Shown here: positions 45,791 through 58,000 of the stretch, one piece after another
Numbering within the stretch: position 1 is the stretch's first letter
How the letters are laid out: each line of letters starts with the position of its first letter
DNA from: Rachycentron canadum
Taxonomy: Eukaryota > Chordata > Actinopteri > Carangiformes > Rachycentridae
NCBI GenBank assembly: GCA_038496675.1
Contig: CM076656.1
Location: 14,458,638 to 14,522,637, forward strand
DNA: 64,000 nt
Direction of reading: 5' to 3'
Notes under the pieces: model-generated
Seen by the model: only the letters and a program-made list of their open reading frames with translations
Told to the model about the DNA's origin: nothing
Databases searched by the model: none
Position numbers and translations under genes: made by a program

Positions 45791-47815
45791 CCCCATGAGT
45801 GTCAGCAATGCATTTATATTCTTGAAGATTTCTAAGATGAAAAAAAAAAAAAAAATCCATTAAGTCTAAATGTCTTTTCCGTGCCGCCGTCTGTGTTTTC
45901 TTTAATGCGTCTATGTGAAATGATATCAGCGATTCTCAATGACTGGCCACTGGAGAGCAGCCCCTCTCTCATCTCATCAACATCCTCCCATCGTCATTTT
46001 TTTTTTTTTTCCCGCAATGACAAATTTATGAAACAAATTACCGGTGAAACTCGAAGCAGCCCCTAAATTTCTCACTAAGTAATGAGCTTTTTTGAAATCT
46101 GTAGATACCTTTTAGATTCATTTTGCAGTCAATTTTGCCTGAAGATTGTGGAGCATATCAGCATTCATATATGCCACGGAGATGCCCCCAACTGAGAAAC
46201 AATATAATGGTATTTCAGCTTAGCACCAAAACGTTAATGAATGCTGAGGAAGACAGGACGGTACGACATACTGGCGTCCATAGCTGAAAAAAAAGAAAAA
46301 GACCACAGGGTCTTGTCATAAAGACTACAGCAGGCCACAATAACTCACCGGAATAGGTTCAAGTGCACATCAATCACCCCCCCCATCCAATCAAAGAAGC
46401 ACAGATGGCGGGACTCGCCATCAGCAGAGTTGTGATTGGGTTAGAAGGGGCACAGCACGGAGTCTGCTGGTGCATTATCGGCTTCAATCACAGTAATGCA
46501 CCATGCTCCCATAGTGACCTCTGGGGTATCTGTGTCGACAATTTATCATCACTATCCATTTCGCTGGACCAAACTGACCGACACACTAGCACTAGCACAT
46601 TATATCACGACATTCCCTGGCACTGCCAGTGCAGACAAACAGGCAAACAACGTACCTCAACACGCATGAAATAGCTCATAGACACTATTTTAGAGCATGA
46701 ACGCACCCCAAAGTAGTCTATCATAGAGCGTGTGAAAGGGGAAACAGGATTATAGCAGTGGTTCGCAGAGACCTGCGGCACTGACACAACGCTCCATCTC
46801 GGTCTACAAGCATTTATAGAGACAGAGAGATGAAAAGGAGGATTCTCTCGTCTTTTATTTGAGTCCCTCCCACTGCTCTTTATCTAACCCTTGACTTAGA
46901 TGAATCCTGTTATGGTGTGACGTGAACCTGGGGCGGCAGAGAGACACAGACAGACCGTGGGAGAGAGGGAGAAATCGGTGGGGTGGGGGGTGGAAATGCT
47001 GCAGCAGAGGTGGTCAAAGCCGATACAGACGCGTTGACAGGCAGCTGACGGGTCAGCAATGAGATGTGCTGGCCAAGTCTCGCTGACCGAACTGAGGCGA
47101 CGGCGGCATTACATCAAATTCATCTCGCCCAACGTGTCGCACAATGCATCACAACATCAGTTTTTCGGCAACATCGCACTGGAAGATGCTTGGTTATTTG
47201 GAACCAACCTGAATGTCTAAGCCGGAAAACCTTGCGTAAGGGCTCCCGCCACTCGAGTGTAACGTAATCCAACGTAACTTCATTTAGGGATTTTCACCTC
47301 CTGTGCACAATATAAACTGGAGCAATAAAGCTGTTGAAATTATATTTTCATAAAATCCAATCACCAGACAAAAAACAGATTACATTCGATTACATTTGCT
47401 TTGATTAAAACTTCCCACTCCCTACAGTATAGTTAAGTTTAGGGCAAGAATCACGGTTCAGCATTTACAGCTTGATTATTTGGGTATGGTTGGTGATAGG
47501 CAGGTAAATCTCTCTCCCACTAAGGAGAGATGGGCAGAGCAATTTTTTTACTTACATGAGCGGTCTGCTAATTTGGTCAAATTTAACTGTAAAAAAATGT
47601 AGGCCTTATTCAGATAAAAATAAAGTATTCAGCTAAAATGTATTCTGAGTAAACGTTACTGTATTAATATTATAATGTCATTGAACCTACCTCATTGATA
47701 TGGAATGGGAAACACCAGGCGGGTGTCTATAGGGTGTATGTTGCATTATTAAGCTACATAAATCAAACAGCTGCCTCTTCTTATGGAATAAACTGCTTAA
47801 AAAAAAAAAAAAAAG
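45791..47815. other. Non-coding stretch, no exon recognised
   Basis: Contents are an A-run at about 45840-45855, a T-run near 45998-46009 and a G-rich tract near 46977-46990. Frames of 103 and 67 codons (46363 and 47064) lie in moderately CpG-rich sequence and match nothing I recognise. Confidence 0.55.
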
Positions 47816-47819
47816 CAGC

Positions 47820-48190
47820 AAGAGATACAGAGATGTCTAAACAACTGCCGCCGCTGCAGCCGCGGCCGCAGACAAGATGCCATGTTGCTAAGCAACAGAG
47901 TAGTTGATGCAGCCCGGTGAGTCATTTGGTGCGCCCACCTGTCTGGATGTCACTAGGTGAGACCAGCGCCCGGTGAAGACAATCCACAATCTGCGCCGCA
48001 TTCACTCTTAAGGCAAAACATGACCGGTCCACTCGCTCGCTCCAGCGTTCTTCAAAACGCAGAGCAGTCGCGGTGGCAGGGATCGTCAGGGAGGAACAGC
48101 AGGAAGCTGGGGAATACCACACAGACGCTGGAAATTCGGACGACCCGGCATGCACCTCGTGGTTCACGCGACAATGGCAGACGTGTAAAA
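47820..48190. promoter_or_regulatory. CpG-rich block with RFX X-box palindrome
   Basis: CpG dinucleotides are clearly denser here than in the flanks, for example GCCGCCGCTGCAGCCGCGGC near 47846 and repeated CG steps to about 48190. GTTGCTAAGCAAC at 47884-47896 is a perfect 13-base palindromic X-box, the binding site type of RFX factors. Poly(A) runs bound the block at 47798-47814 and about 48209-48226. It could be a small CpG island or promoter, but no coding exon is visible beside it. Confidence 0.35.
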
Positions 48191-49438
48191 ATACTCGAGT
48201 TCAGGTACAAAAAAAAAAAAAAAAAAGTAAAAATATATTGTTACTTCTACCCCTGTTTATAAAATGACATTTGGAAGCCATGGGTGCTTTCTTTCTATCT
48301 GTCTTTCCTTCATGAAACAGAACCAGACTGACCAAGTCCCAACAATTTTAACGGCTGTGATGGTCAAGCTGGTTCATTTCTAACAGTTGACATGATGGGA
48401 ACATTAAACTTAACAAACAACTTACATATAACTTGTTAACGTCAAAAAAGAAAGAAAGAAGTTTTTTTTTGTTGTTGTTGTTATTTGTGGATCACATTAA
48501 TATCTAATGTTGTTAATTATTAAGCCATATCTGCGTGAAAGTGAATTTCAGAGCAAGATTTTGTACTTTATCATATTTATCTGAACAGTTTAAGGCATTT
48601 CAAAACATACCGAGCTCATCAAACATGTACCATCAGCTTTCACGGTCCCGCGTGACAGGAGGGAAGGTGTCTGCTTCAAAGGAGCTTTCATTTTCATCAG
48701 ATATTTTGGAACAGTGGAATTAAATTAACGTGCAGTTGAACTTAATAGGGGAAATGCTGGCTAATCTTGCTGCTAGTGTCCTTTTGCATAGTTCTCTTCC
48801 CATAAAAGGTTCAAAGATCAGCAGTATATAAGGAAGTCGGACCACCAGCAGGATTCATTACACTCGGAGGAGTCGATATTTTTCCTTTCCTTGCAGGAAA
48901 TATGTTTTTTCTGAAGAAAAAGCAATATTTCTGTAATAGGTTAGATGACATATCAATGCGACACTCCAGATCACAAGCAAAATAGCAAAAGAATTTGGAT
49001 GCACGATTACAGCCTGTAGCAGTAGGCTCTGTGGGTACTGAGCTAAACCTGGGAGATGGTGTGGAGAGAGAGGTGAGATAGGGGATTTCAGTTGGTACAA
49101 CACGGAAATATATATATGTCTGCAAAGGTAGGAAGTGGGTCATGGGAGGTTTATCTTATTAGTTAATGTTGGGCTTGCCTCAGCTTTAATTGGGGGATTG
49201 GAAGGGCGAATGCTTTATGATGGACCTGGATAGATGGTAGGGGTGACTGTCTTGGCAGGACTCCCTGGAGGAGTCTGGTGGGTGGAGTCATGTCATCAGC
49301 GGGACATTCAACCCACTCTTTCTCTATCTATGTATCTGCACAAATATAAAATCAACATACTGTACTTTTATCTACACTCTTACACAATAAGAGCATGTTA
49401 TGACAATTTATGATAAGTGTTATGACAGTTGGGTGAAC

Positions 49439-49459
49439 ATATATATATATATATATAAT
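49439..49459. repeat. (AT)n microsatellite
   Basis: About ten AT units. Confidence 0.93.
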
Positions 49460-50325
49460 ACTAATATTTGATGGAAAGAGAAAATTGCCATGTCCTACTA
49501 TTAAATTTCTTCCTGATCAAGGATTTTGAAAGTGCTTAAACAAATCTGAGTGGATTGAAAGTGGATTTCTACTTATTTCATTTATGTGATTTATTTATTT
49601 GTGTGGTGTGGACAAGGTTTGAGTTTTGTAGATCTCTATCTAGCATACCTTTAAAACTGTTAAAAAAAACCACTCAAAAGAACTAATTCATGCAGTTTTA
49701 GAGTGGGAGTCATTCATTTGAGGACTAATAGAAGAAAATTTTGTCCACGCATGTGCGTTTGACTCTGCTTGCATGTGTGTCCTCCTCTGTCAAGTCTATT
49801 TAACAGTCACTTGAGTGTCAGGGAAGTGACTGAGAAAAATCAGAAGTAGGAAGGAACAGAGTCAGTCAAGTAGAGTAGCATCAACCAGGCCTGTTCCATT
49901 TAGACTGATTTACCCCGAGCAAAGGGTCCGCAATTATTGCCTGAGCAATCTCTTCAAGTCAAGAGCACAAAATTAGAGTGGAATCACTCTTCTCCTTCTC
50001 CTCCTCCTCCAGCTACAGACTGGCTCAATGGTGAAGTGGATGTGCAGGCTGGCACCAAGCAGCAAACTAATAAATGCGGTGACAGCCACAGAGCGAGCCC
50101 TGCTAGAAGAGAAACAACATCCACCCAGGGTATTCTGGGACAGCGAAGACAGAAATGTGCTAAGGCCACAGCAGCCATTAAATTACATACAGCAGTGGGC
50201 CTGATCACAGAGCTCCCATGAGTCTTGGCGTTTCTGGAATATAAAGGCTTTTCATTCAGCTAGAAGTATTTCTAATGGGGGAAGTCGGGGACTGAGACCA
50301 AGGTAATATCAACCCCCCACCCCCC

Positions 50326-50349
50326 TTTTTTTTTTTTTTTTTTTTTTTT
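50326..50349. repeat. Poly(T) run of 24 after a C-rich tract
   Basis: The sequence is AACCCCCCACCCCCC followed by 24 T. Confidence 0.94.
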
Positions 50350-51741
50350 GTGCAACACCACCCAGCAAATAACTCAATTAAACAAGAACCATTCAATGGA
50401 GGTAAAAAGTATTTTATATGCGCACCTTTTGTTTATTTGTCAGCCAGTGAAACCTTTGAAGATATAACTTAACTTAATGAATAATTGAATCAATGTTTTG
50501 AGCTCAGAAATTTTTATGAATAGTCATGTTATTATTCTCAGTTCGTTCCAGGCCTTGTACTGTTCATTCAACAGAAATGACCTTCTCTTCTGCAGAGATA
50601 ATCTGTAGAGGTGTCCACCAGACCCCCAACACTATGACATGGTATCAGTATGATGCCATTTTCTGCCTTTATACACCTCTCCCTCGCCATATTAGACATC
50701 ATCATGTATTTTGATGAAAGAAAATATCCTCATTATGTTAATTTTAACAATATTGCAAAGCCCAACCTTTATTTATTTTTTTTTTATTGATTCGCAACAT
50801 GAATCCACATCCAACATTTACATTCTCCAAGATAATATAACTGCTGAGTGCAAACATAGCCTAAGGTGCACGATACCCCTCAGGGCTGAGACTGTTTGTG
50901 TAAATGTGCATCTCTGCACATGTGCAGGATTTCACACAGTCGTGCATCTCTATGCAAATGCACCGCCTCCTATGTGCGCTGGCTGGTGGCCGCCTGCGCA
51001 CTTGTGTGTTGCCTGTGTGCGTGCATATCCATGTGAGTCATCAATCCTATAAGCCTAACTAGATGTAAGCAGAAGGGCCAGTATAATCCAATGGGTGCCC
51101 CTGTAAATAGGATAGACAACTATATAGATCAGCAGGATGCAGTTATAACTCTAGTTCTAATCAGATAAAAAGAGAGACAGAATGGATGGGGGTGTGGAGG
51201 AAGAAGAAAGGAGGATGTGATGTAAAAAAAAAAAAGGAAACAGAGGAGGGGAAGTGGAGAGTATAAAAAAGATTGATAAGTCGAAGCTCCTGGAAGTTAA
51301 GGAAGCTAATGGTCAATTTTGAGAGCAGATGAATGCGGGCAAGTGATAGAGTGACACACACACACGAAAAATCGGACAGAGAGCAGAGAGGGCTGGATGT
51401 GTAGAAGTAGAAGCCACTTCAGCTGAGAACTAAATTAAAAGCTAGTGTAAAAGAATCTGTGCGTGTGTGTGTCGTGTCGTGTTGTTTGCAGGGTCGTCTC
51501 GAGGCCACGTAGTAGGAAAAAAAAAACAAACAAACAAAAAGAAAACCGCAAGGAAACACAAAAGGGCGAAGATGAGGAGGAATCAAAGCTTCACGTCATC
51601 TACATTCCTCTCCCACCTACTGTTTGTTTTCTTTCTAATGTAACCTGATGTGCGTTCGAGCTTTAAACAAAAAAATAAAAAAAAAATAAAAAATAAAAAA
51701 TCCCTTCAGAATTAAGATCACTCCTTCACCTGTCGCCCCCC

Positions 51742-51789
<48 letters not shown>
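51742..51789. repeat. (CA)n microsatellite
   Basis: A pure CA array after CCCCCCCCACACATA. Confidence 0.97.
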
Positions 51790-51890
51790 ATCTCTCTGTC
51801 AGTGGTGATGGATGTTGCTTGTGCCTCAGACTGAAATGTGAATAGACTGTTCTCTCTGTGCGTTTCACAGCAATCTAGAGCTGTCAATAG

Positions 51891-51941
<51 letters not shown>

Positions 51942-51947
51942 CACACA
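51891..51947. repeat. (CG)n(CA)n compound microsatellite
   Basis: ACGCGCGCGC passes directly into (AC)n, then ATGCACACAA. The CG-alternating head plus CA array is a strong Z-DNA-prone sequence. It is about 100 bases from the (CA)n at 51742. Confidence 0.97.
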
Positions 51948-52090
51948 ACTGTGCAAAGCTGTCATGTCTCTATCAAACAACCTGCCTCATGCATCAGAGA
52001 CAGAGAGCGAAACACCCGGAGAACACACAGGCAGCAACAACAACAAAAAGTTTGTCCAAGCTGCAGACGAGTTGCCTTTTGTACATAAAC

Positions 52091-52112
52091 TTTTTTTTTT
52101 TTTTTTTTTTTT
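52091..52112. repeat. Poly(T) run of 22
   Basis: Twenty-two consecutive T. Confidence 0.94.
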
Positions 52113-52513
52113 ACTTTTGAAAACTTCTCCCTCCTCCTACTGCGTCTCTGTACATCCACATTTACAAGCAAACACACATCACAGGGCATTAGCCGAGTGG
52201 ACACGTGGTTATGTTAACTGCTGCAAAATGAGAATCAAGACCCCATAGCCTCATAACCCTGACCTTTGACCTCCCTGTAAATAGAGGCAGACATAGACAT
52301 TGAGTCGAACTCGTGGCTTAGACTCAATCTGCCTAAAAAGCACAAAAATACAGGCACAGGCCTTTTCACTGCCACTGAGATGGTCTTGTATTGTCAGAAG
52401 CTTACGTTCAACAATGACATTTTTTTTTTGCCCTTAAAAAAAAGATGATTCCTGCATTCTGACAAAAAGAGTATTTGATATTTCATATTCCTCCGTAAGC
52501 GTTGGTTGGTGTC

Positions 52514-52546
52514 GGGGCGTGGGGCGTGGGGCCTGGGGCGCGGGGG
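52514..52546 (+). repeat. G-quadruplex motif, five G4+ runs with 3-base loops
   Basis: G-runs lie at 52514-52517, 52521-52524, 52528-52531, 52535-52538 and 52542-52546, separated by CGT, CGT, CCT and CGC. This is a near-tandem 7-bp repeat (GGGGCGT) and fits a strict four-tetrad G-quadruplex rule with one spare G-run. Confidence 0.93.
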
Positions 52547-53467
52547 TCACATTAATTCCGTGTTTGAAGAAATGCTTTTACTTTATATGCATTGCACTGC
52601 GTGCGTGATCATGTGGAACGTTAAAGGATATGCATTAAATATTTATGGCGTCCGGTTGTTTTATGTATTCATTATGGTTTGTGTATCCTGTGTTACGCCT
52701 GACTTCAAGACAAATTTCCCTTTGGGGAAAAATTATACCGAAATCAGTAGTAGAAAGGTCAAATTCACAGTAAATACATTTGAATAGTCATACACTCTCT
52801 TTTTTTTTTTTTTTTTTTTTGCTTCTTTTTAAATTTAATTTTGACGCTAAGCCGTGAATACGCTGTGCTGACATCCAATATATTTCTTTGTGCTTTAGCC
52901 CGTGACATACATAATATAGTGATACAAAGGAAAATGTAAACTTAGAACAAATCTGTTCATTATCCGAAATGTTTTTTTTGTTTGTTTTGTTAGTTTTTCT
53001 TCTGATGACGGCTCCTTTCACAAAAAAAGTAGAAACATTATTGGCAATGAACGTTTGTGAAACTATCATTTGCATCTGAATCCAAGGCAAGCCGCACGCA
53101 CAAATCGTAATAAACATCACAAGGATATGCTACAGTCTTTGCGAGAAACTGAATCGGAACTGAAAACCCGGAACGACGCTCACACAGTGCAACATAGCGG
53201 CTGCAGAGCAAGTCATTGTTGTTCACACGCACAGTACCTTGAGTCATTCCAAGTGTTGCTACAGCCGGCTCTGTCGTCAGAGTTGAGCTGGGCTGTGTCT
53301 CGACCTTTTCTGACGTCCCTTTTTTTTTCTTTTCTTCCCCTGTTTTCTCTCACTACTATGACTCACACAATCCTGGTGGCATCTGTCACTCTGTTTGTTT
53401 GTGGACAAACCATATGTATGAATGTGCATGTTCCTCTCATTTGTATGTTCTATTTTTTCCCCACTTT

Positions 53468-53469
<2 letters not shown>

Positions 53470-53503
<34 letters not shown>
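53470..53503. repeat. (CA)n microsatellite
   Basis: About sixteen CA units. Confidence 0.96.
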
Positions 53504-53661
53504 ACTTGATGATGACTGTGCTGCTGTGAGTAATGAAACTACAGACTGTTTAGGCCCCTGGATTCATTTGCCATTCTTATTCCCTCACCGAGCACTTTTA
53601 AGTGATTTAGGATTTAAGAATTCTCAGTTATAAATGCTGGTGAGGCTTGACCCCCACGCCC

Positions 53662-53693
53662 TGGACAAGTCTACTGTTGGACAAGTCTACTGG
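53662..53693. repeat. 16-bp tandem duplication
   Basis: TGGACAAGTCTACTGT is followed by TGGACAAGTCTACTGG. Confidence 0.93.
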
Positions 53694-54540
53694 GTAATGG
53701 AGTCCTAAACAGCAACATCTAACCGCCACAAACATCTTAAACTAGATAAAATGACTGGTCTCAGACGTTTGGACCTTACTGTACATTACTGACTAACTAG
53801 CCTGTTTGGGTGAAAACAGCATAGATCAAATTAAATTTGTCCAACTCACTGATCTCTCTTGGCTGCAATAAGAGTAAACAAACACTCCGATCGGCACAAC
53901 ATGAACGCTCAGGCCGCCGCTTAACCGGCATCACAGCGATACAAAGATAGATCCAATTTGATTTTCTGCATTTCACAGAATGCTTGTGGATTATTTAATT
54001 TGCCTTGGCAAGGGCAATGTATCTGGTGGAGCTTTTCCAAATATGGCTAAATGAAGTACTGCACCAATATCATTCTGGCCTGGACCTCTTCTCAATGATC
54101 CATTGAGTCAGAGTGTTCTATAAATGGAGCTTAAGGAGTCCAGGCAACATGTGCTTATAAAGAGGGAAGGCTGGAGAGCATGGTTTCATCTGGTTTCTAT
54201 GACTATCACCTTGTCCATTAAGGGAAAAGAGAGTACTATCCTTCAAGGGCAGAGTGTAATAAAAACAAAAACTACAAAGCAGAGAAAGAGGAGACTGAAG
54301 CATTATGGGTGGCTGGGCAAACTGTTGCTAATTAAGGATACTTATTGTATTAGCTTAATACCGTGCCCCCCCCAAAAAAAAAAAAAAAAAAGATAAATAA
54401 AAATTGTATTTATCATAAGATGCAGATTCTCTGATTTAATTTTTTTTCCCCTTTATCATGACTGGATTTAGTCAAGCTGCCCGATTTATGTGGTGTAATG
54501 AATTGAACTACTGAAATGTATCGGCCAATTTGACCAATTA

Positions 54541-54577
54541 CAGTACTGTGCAAAACTCTTAGGCCACCCTTAGATTT
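54541..54577. repeat. Left terminal inverted repeat of Tc1-like element
   Basis: CAGTACTGTGCAAAACTCTT is followed by AGGCCACCCTTAGATTT. It pairs with the right end at 55017-55053 except for C/G, A/G and A/G differences. Confidence 0.9.
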
Positions 54578-55016
54578 GTGTTTGCAATGCTATAATGACC
54601 GAATATAATTATTGTGTCTGTAGTGTTAGAAAAACAGGAAAAAAAAAACAATCTTCTGTTGGCTAACGTCTGTATTTGTCAGACTATTTCATGTCATAAT
54701 GATGCTGTGAAAAAGGTCCATTACGCCAGCATTACATACACATGTTGCATGCGGTGAACTCACTGGAAGCTGCTAATATGTGTAAGACGAACTTTCGGTC
54801 ACATTGTTCCATTCAAAATGCCAAAGATCACAGGTTGTGAACGACATAAAATCATAATTTCGCACCAGCAAGGGCACTCTCAAAGGGAAACCTGATTTTT
54901 TAAATTTCTTTTTTGTGCAATACTGTGTACACATTTTTTGTATTGTATCTGGTTTTATTCTAATAAATGAGACTGAGAAGAAATTATGTATTGTCATTAT
55001 AGACTTGCTTAACAGC

Positions 55017-55053
55017 AAATCTAAGGGCGGCCCAAGACTTTTGCACAGTACTG
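55017..55053. repeat. Right terminal inverted repeat of Tc1-like element
   Basis: The reverse complement begins CAGTACTGTGCAAAAGTCTT and continues GGGCCGCCCTTAGATTT. It is followed by TA. Confidence 0.9.
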
Positions 55054-55059
55054 TATATA

Positions 55060-58000
55060 GTTATTCACTTTTAGACCTTAGGAGTCTTTTGACATCTATG
55101 AAATGTTACGCCTGCAATTTCTCTTCTTCAACCTTGAACAAATAAATTTCATATGGGTTCTTTCAGCAATATCTAACAGCGGTTGTGAGCTGTGAAAAAA
55201 AAAAAAAAAAAACTGTCAACACATAAGAAACAAATAGTGTTATAAAGAGAGGGGTTATATGATGACATGCACTTGTGGTATTAAACCCACAAAACCAAAC
55301 ATCCAACTGTAATCCACTTCTGCTGTTCTCCAGTGGGCAGCTAATTTCTCTACACCCCGCTTTGCAATTGTGGAGCCACACTCGTCTCTCTTAAATGCAA
55401 ATGTCCCAATTTCATCTCTGCCAAAAATCAAATCGCATTAACAGTTAGTGAATCCCTCGCTTGCCCCATTGTCGTGCCTTCCTTTCCCTTCTCCCCCTCG
55501 CTTGTCTGTCTCTCCGTCTGTTGGTGGCTGGGCTGTTAAGAACCTTAGCGTGGCCGTGATGCTCGAGATGTGAAATTGAAAAGCCAGTCAGCTGTTTAAA
55601 TATCCCATTTATTGTCACCCGCTAATGAAAACAATCTTTCACTGTTAAATTTGAATAGGCGAAATTGCATTTAAAAATACATAAACCAAGAGAGCCTGAC
55701 AAATGTGAGATGATAGGGAGAGACAGCTGGAGGTTGGCGGGGGAGAGGAGAGGATCATGTAGACAAGTGGAAGAAGAAAGAGTCAGTGTGCTGCTCATTA
55801 TGGAGGCTGTAGAATCATCCCTGCTTTATCCCTGTTCCCTGTAAATCCTGTACCCTAATGAAACTTCACTCTCTCTTTTTTAAAGTTCCCCCTTCCTTCA
55901 CCTGATGTCACTATAAACCCCCAAGAGCATCAAGTCCCAATAATCCAAATATTCCAGTTTGCTGGAGGGCTGTACCTTCTGTCCAGTGACTCTCCAATGA
56001 CTCCGAGCAGGCTTATTTTACTGATTAATTGTATTTAAAAAAAAAAAAAAAACAACAAAAACAAAAAAGTCCCATAAACATCTTAATTTGAATAGGTGTA
56101 GGGACGTAACCAATAACTGGACAACAACAATTACATTTAAAAATTAAACACACCTACTCATTAAAACTCTCTTAAACTATGGCCAGTCACTGATAAAATA
56201 AGTATTTTGGGCACTTTGATTTATTGTTGCACAGGCGGATAAAATTATTGTTTCATAATCGGTCGAAATTGAAAAATAATAAAAAAAATTGAAAGCAGCC
56301 ACGCTGACCTCAAGGATACATTAATGTTAACGCTAACAATAATGGCTCAGTAATGAAGTCATCGGCTGCCTTGAGCTCCAATGCTGTACGATTGGCCACA
56401 AAGTCACATAGTGGGTAAATCTCACAATTGGCTACCTTGCCATTATTGATCGAATGTCTCCTTTGAATATCCTCAATAAGGCACAAGCAACACCTTTGCT
56501 TCGACAGACTTTTTTTCGTCTTACAACCGTGCAAGTATAGGTTGTTGTTTGTTAGGGGTAAGGACAGAGCAACAAATAAGAAGTGTGTCTTCTCGTGTTT
56601 GCATCAATTATCATCCCTAACAATGAAAACCCTTGAAACTCAACCCTAACCCTGCAGTTTTTTGTAACCTTAAACAAGTGCATTTGCCCGAAGCCTAAAT
56701 TTTCTACTTTTAATTGAAAAAAAAAAAAAAAAACGTGCTGGTAAAAATGCTTCTCATACTTTTTATTCTAACAGTGCGCCACAGACAGCCCAAAGCACAA
56801 AAAAGTTCTGTGCCAACCGTTTGCGTGGTTCGTCGCCATTACTGATTTAAACACAGGGGGCCCATGCTACAGCAGAGATAGGTCTCTCAGGGTCAAGGCT
56901 ACATCTGAAACAAAATAGAATATAGCCTCGATTAGGTCAAAAGGCAAAACAATGGGGTCATGCTGTTGTGCATCTAAAAAGAATAATTAGAAGTGGCATT
57001 TGATTACTGTTGCAGGCTGTGCACAGATATAAAATTCTTAATAGTTTTTCTACTTGGGGGAAAATGGGCCCCCCCCAATAGACCAGAAAAACAATGGGTT
57101 GTGTATCTGATTTCTCTGCATTAGGAATCTGAGCGAACTGAAGTCGTCTTGAATCATTATCTAACTATGAAATACTTTCAGGCTGTATCCTACCAATGGG
57201 GGATCAATAAACACTGTTGTGCAAAATGCTGTGAAATGCCAATGCCAATTACCGAGATTGCATCAGAGCAACATGTCTGGTAAAACATTATTTTCTTCTT
57301 TCTCTCGCCAAATCTGTTGTCCTCTCATCGTCTTCCTCTCCAAACCACTGATATCAGAGATGCGCTCCATATCTAGGATCAAGCTGCTAAATCAATTCCC
57401 TTCAAGCTAGTCAGGTCACAATCACTTGAATGTGATTGCAGCCCGCGCAGCAAGACCTCGCCGTCCCAAAACATCTTTCACTGTTCGCCCACCGTCACTG
57501 CAGACTGTGGGGCCTGTAATACGAACGCTTATTAAAAAGAGGTTCCGTTGCGCCGTTGCCCTGTTCTTTCAGGGCACTTTGAAATCCAAATACATAATGC
57601 ATGGCACATCCCTAATAAGAGATCAGCACTTTGGGCTTTGTTTTATCTCCCAGATTACTTTGGACAGTGTCAAGTAATAATATCATAGTTTAAGATAATT
57701 TTCCCCCAGTGCCAAACTAGTTATGTCACTTAAGGTTGAGTTGGAATAACCATTAGAAAGAACTTGAGCTGGGATGGATTTTCGGGGACTTAAATCTGCC
57801 TGAAGACATCCAGAACACAGTGGGTTTGATCGATAGAATAAAAAGCTAACCTTAGTAACTGAGGCATAAGGCCAGCAGAGTATCCCGAAGGTGTCATAGC
57901 TGTGGGGGGTAACTACCCTTGGATTTAACCTGCGGAAGCATAGCAGTGCTGGACATACTGAACTTTTGTCGTCATGCTAACACCAGCAGCGACGTGTTGG

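Larger units (their letters stand above)
48230..52500. other. Non-coding stretch with simple repeats
   Basis: Contents are (AT)n at 49439-49459, C-run plus T24 at about 50313-50349, (AAAAAAT)-like sequence at about 51669-51700, (CA)n arrays at 51742-51789 and 51891-51947, and a T22 run at 52091-52112. No exon or transposon motif is recognised. Confidence 0.6.
52550..54538. other. Non-coding stretch with simple repeats
   Basis: Contents are a T-run at about 52799-52820, (CA)n at 53470-53503, a 16-bp duplication at 53662-53693, and a C-then-A run at about 54364-54391. The 133-codon frame at 53070 has no recognisable domain. Confidence 0.6.
54541..55053 (+). mobile_element. Short Tc1-like element with intact terminal repeats and TA flanks (copy 2)
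   Basis: The element starts CAGTACTGTGCAAAAC at 54541 and ends with the matching inverted repeat at 55053. The two ends agree over about 37 bases with three differences. TA dinucleotides flank it (54539-54540 and 55054-55055), the target duplication of Tc1/mariner elements. At 54818 an ATG opens MPKITG, then HKIIIS-like residues and QQGHSQ, the N-terminus of the same transposase as copy 1 at 10481. After about 30 codons the sequence jumps to the 3' untranslated part, so the catalytic core is deleted. The result is about 513 bp, like a MITE. It could have been mobilised only by transposase from another copy. Confidence 0.9.

Noticed and set aside
45321..45860. 179- and 138-codon open frames on the minus strand
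   Set aside because: Most of their length is N translated as X across the assembly gap.
46753..46780. CAGTGGTTCGCAGAGACCTG as a possible hAT end
   Set aside because: Only the first eight bases fit a hAT end. No subterminal block and no partner end were found.
53070..53471. 133-codon plus-strand frame
   Set aside because: No recognisable domain. The second half is a hydrophobic pyrimidine-rich translation typical of chance frames.
56640..56700. CCCTAACCCTGCAG as telomere-like or dispersed repeat
   Set aside because: Only one and a half telomere-type units, and the rest does not follow any repeat I know.
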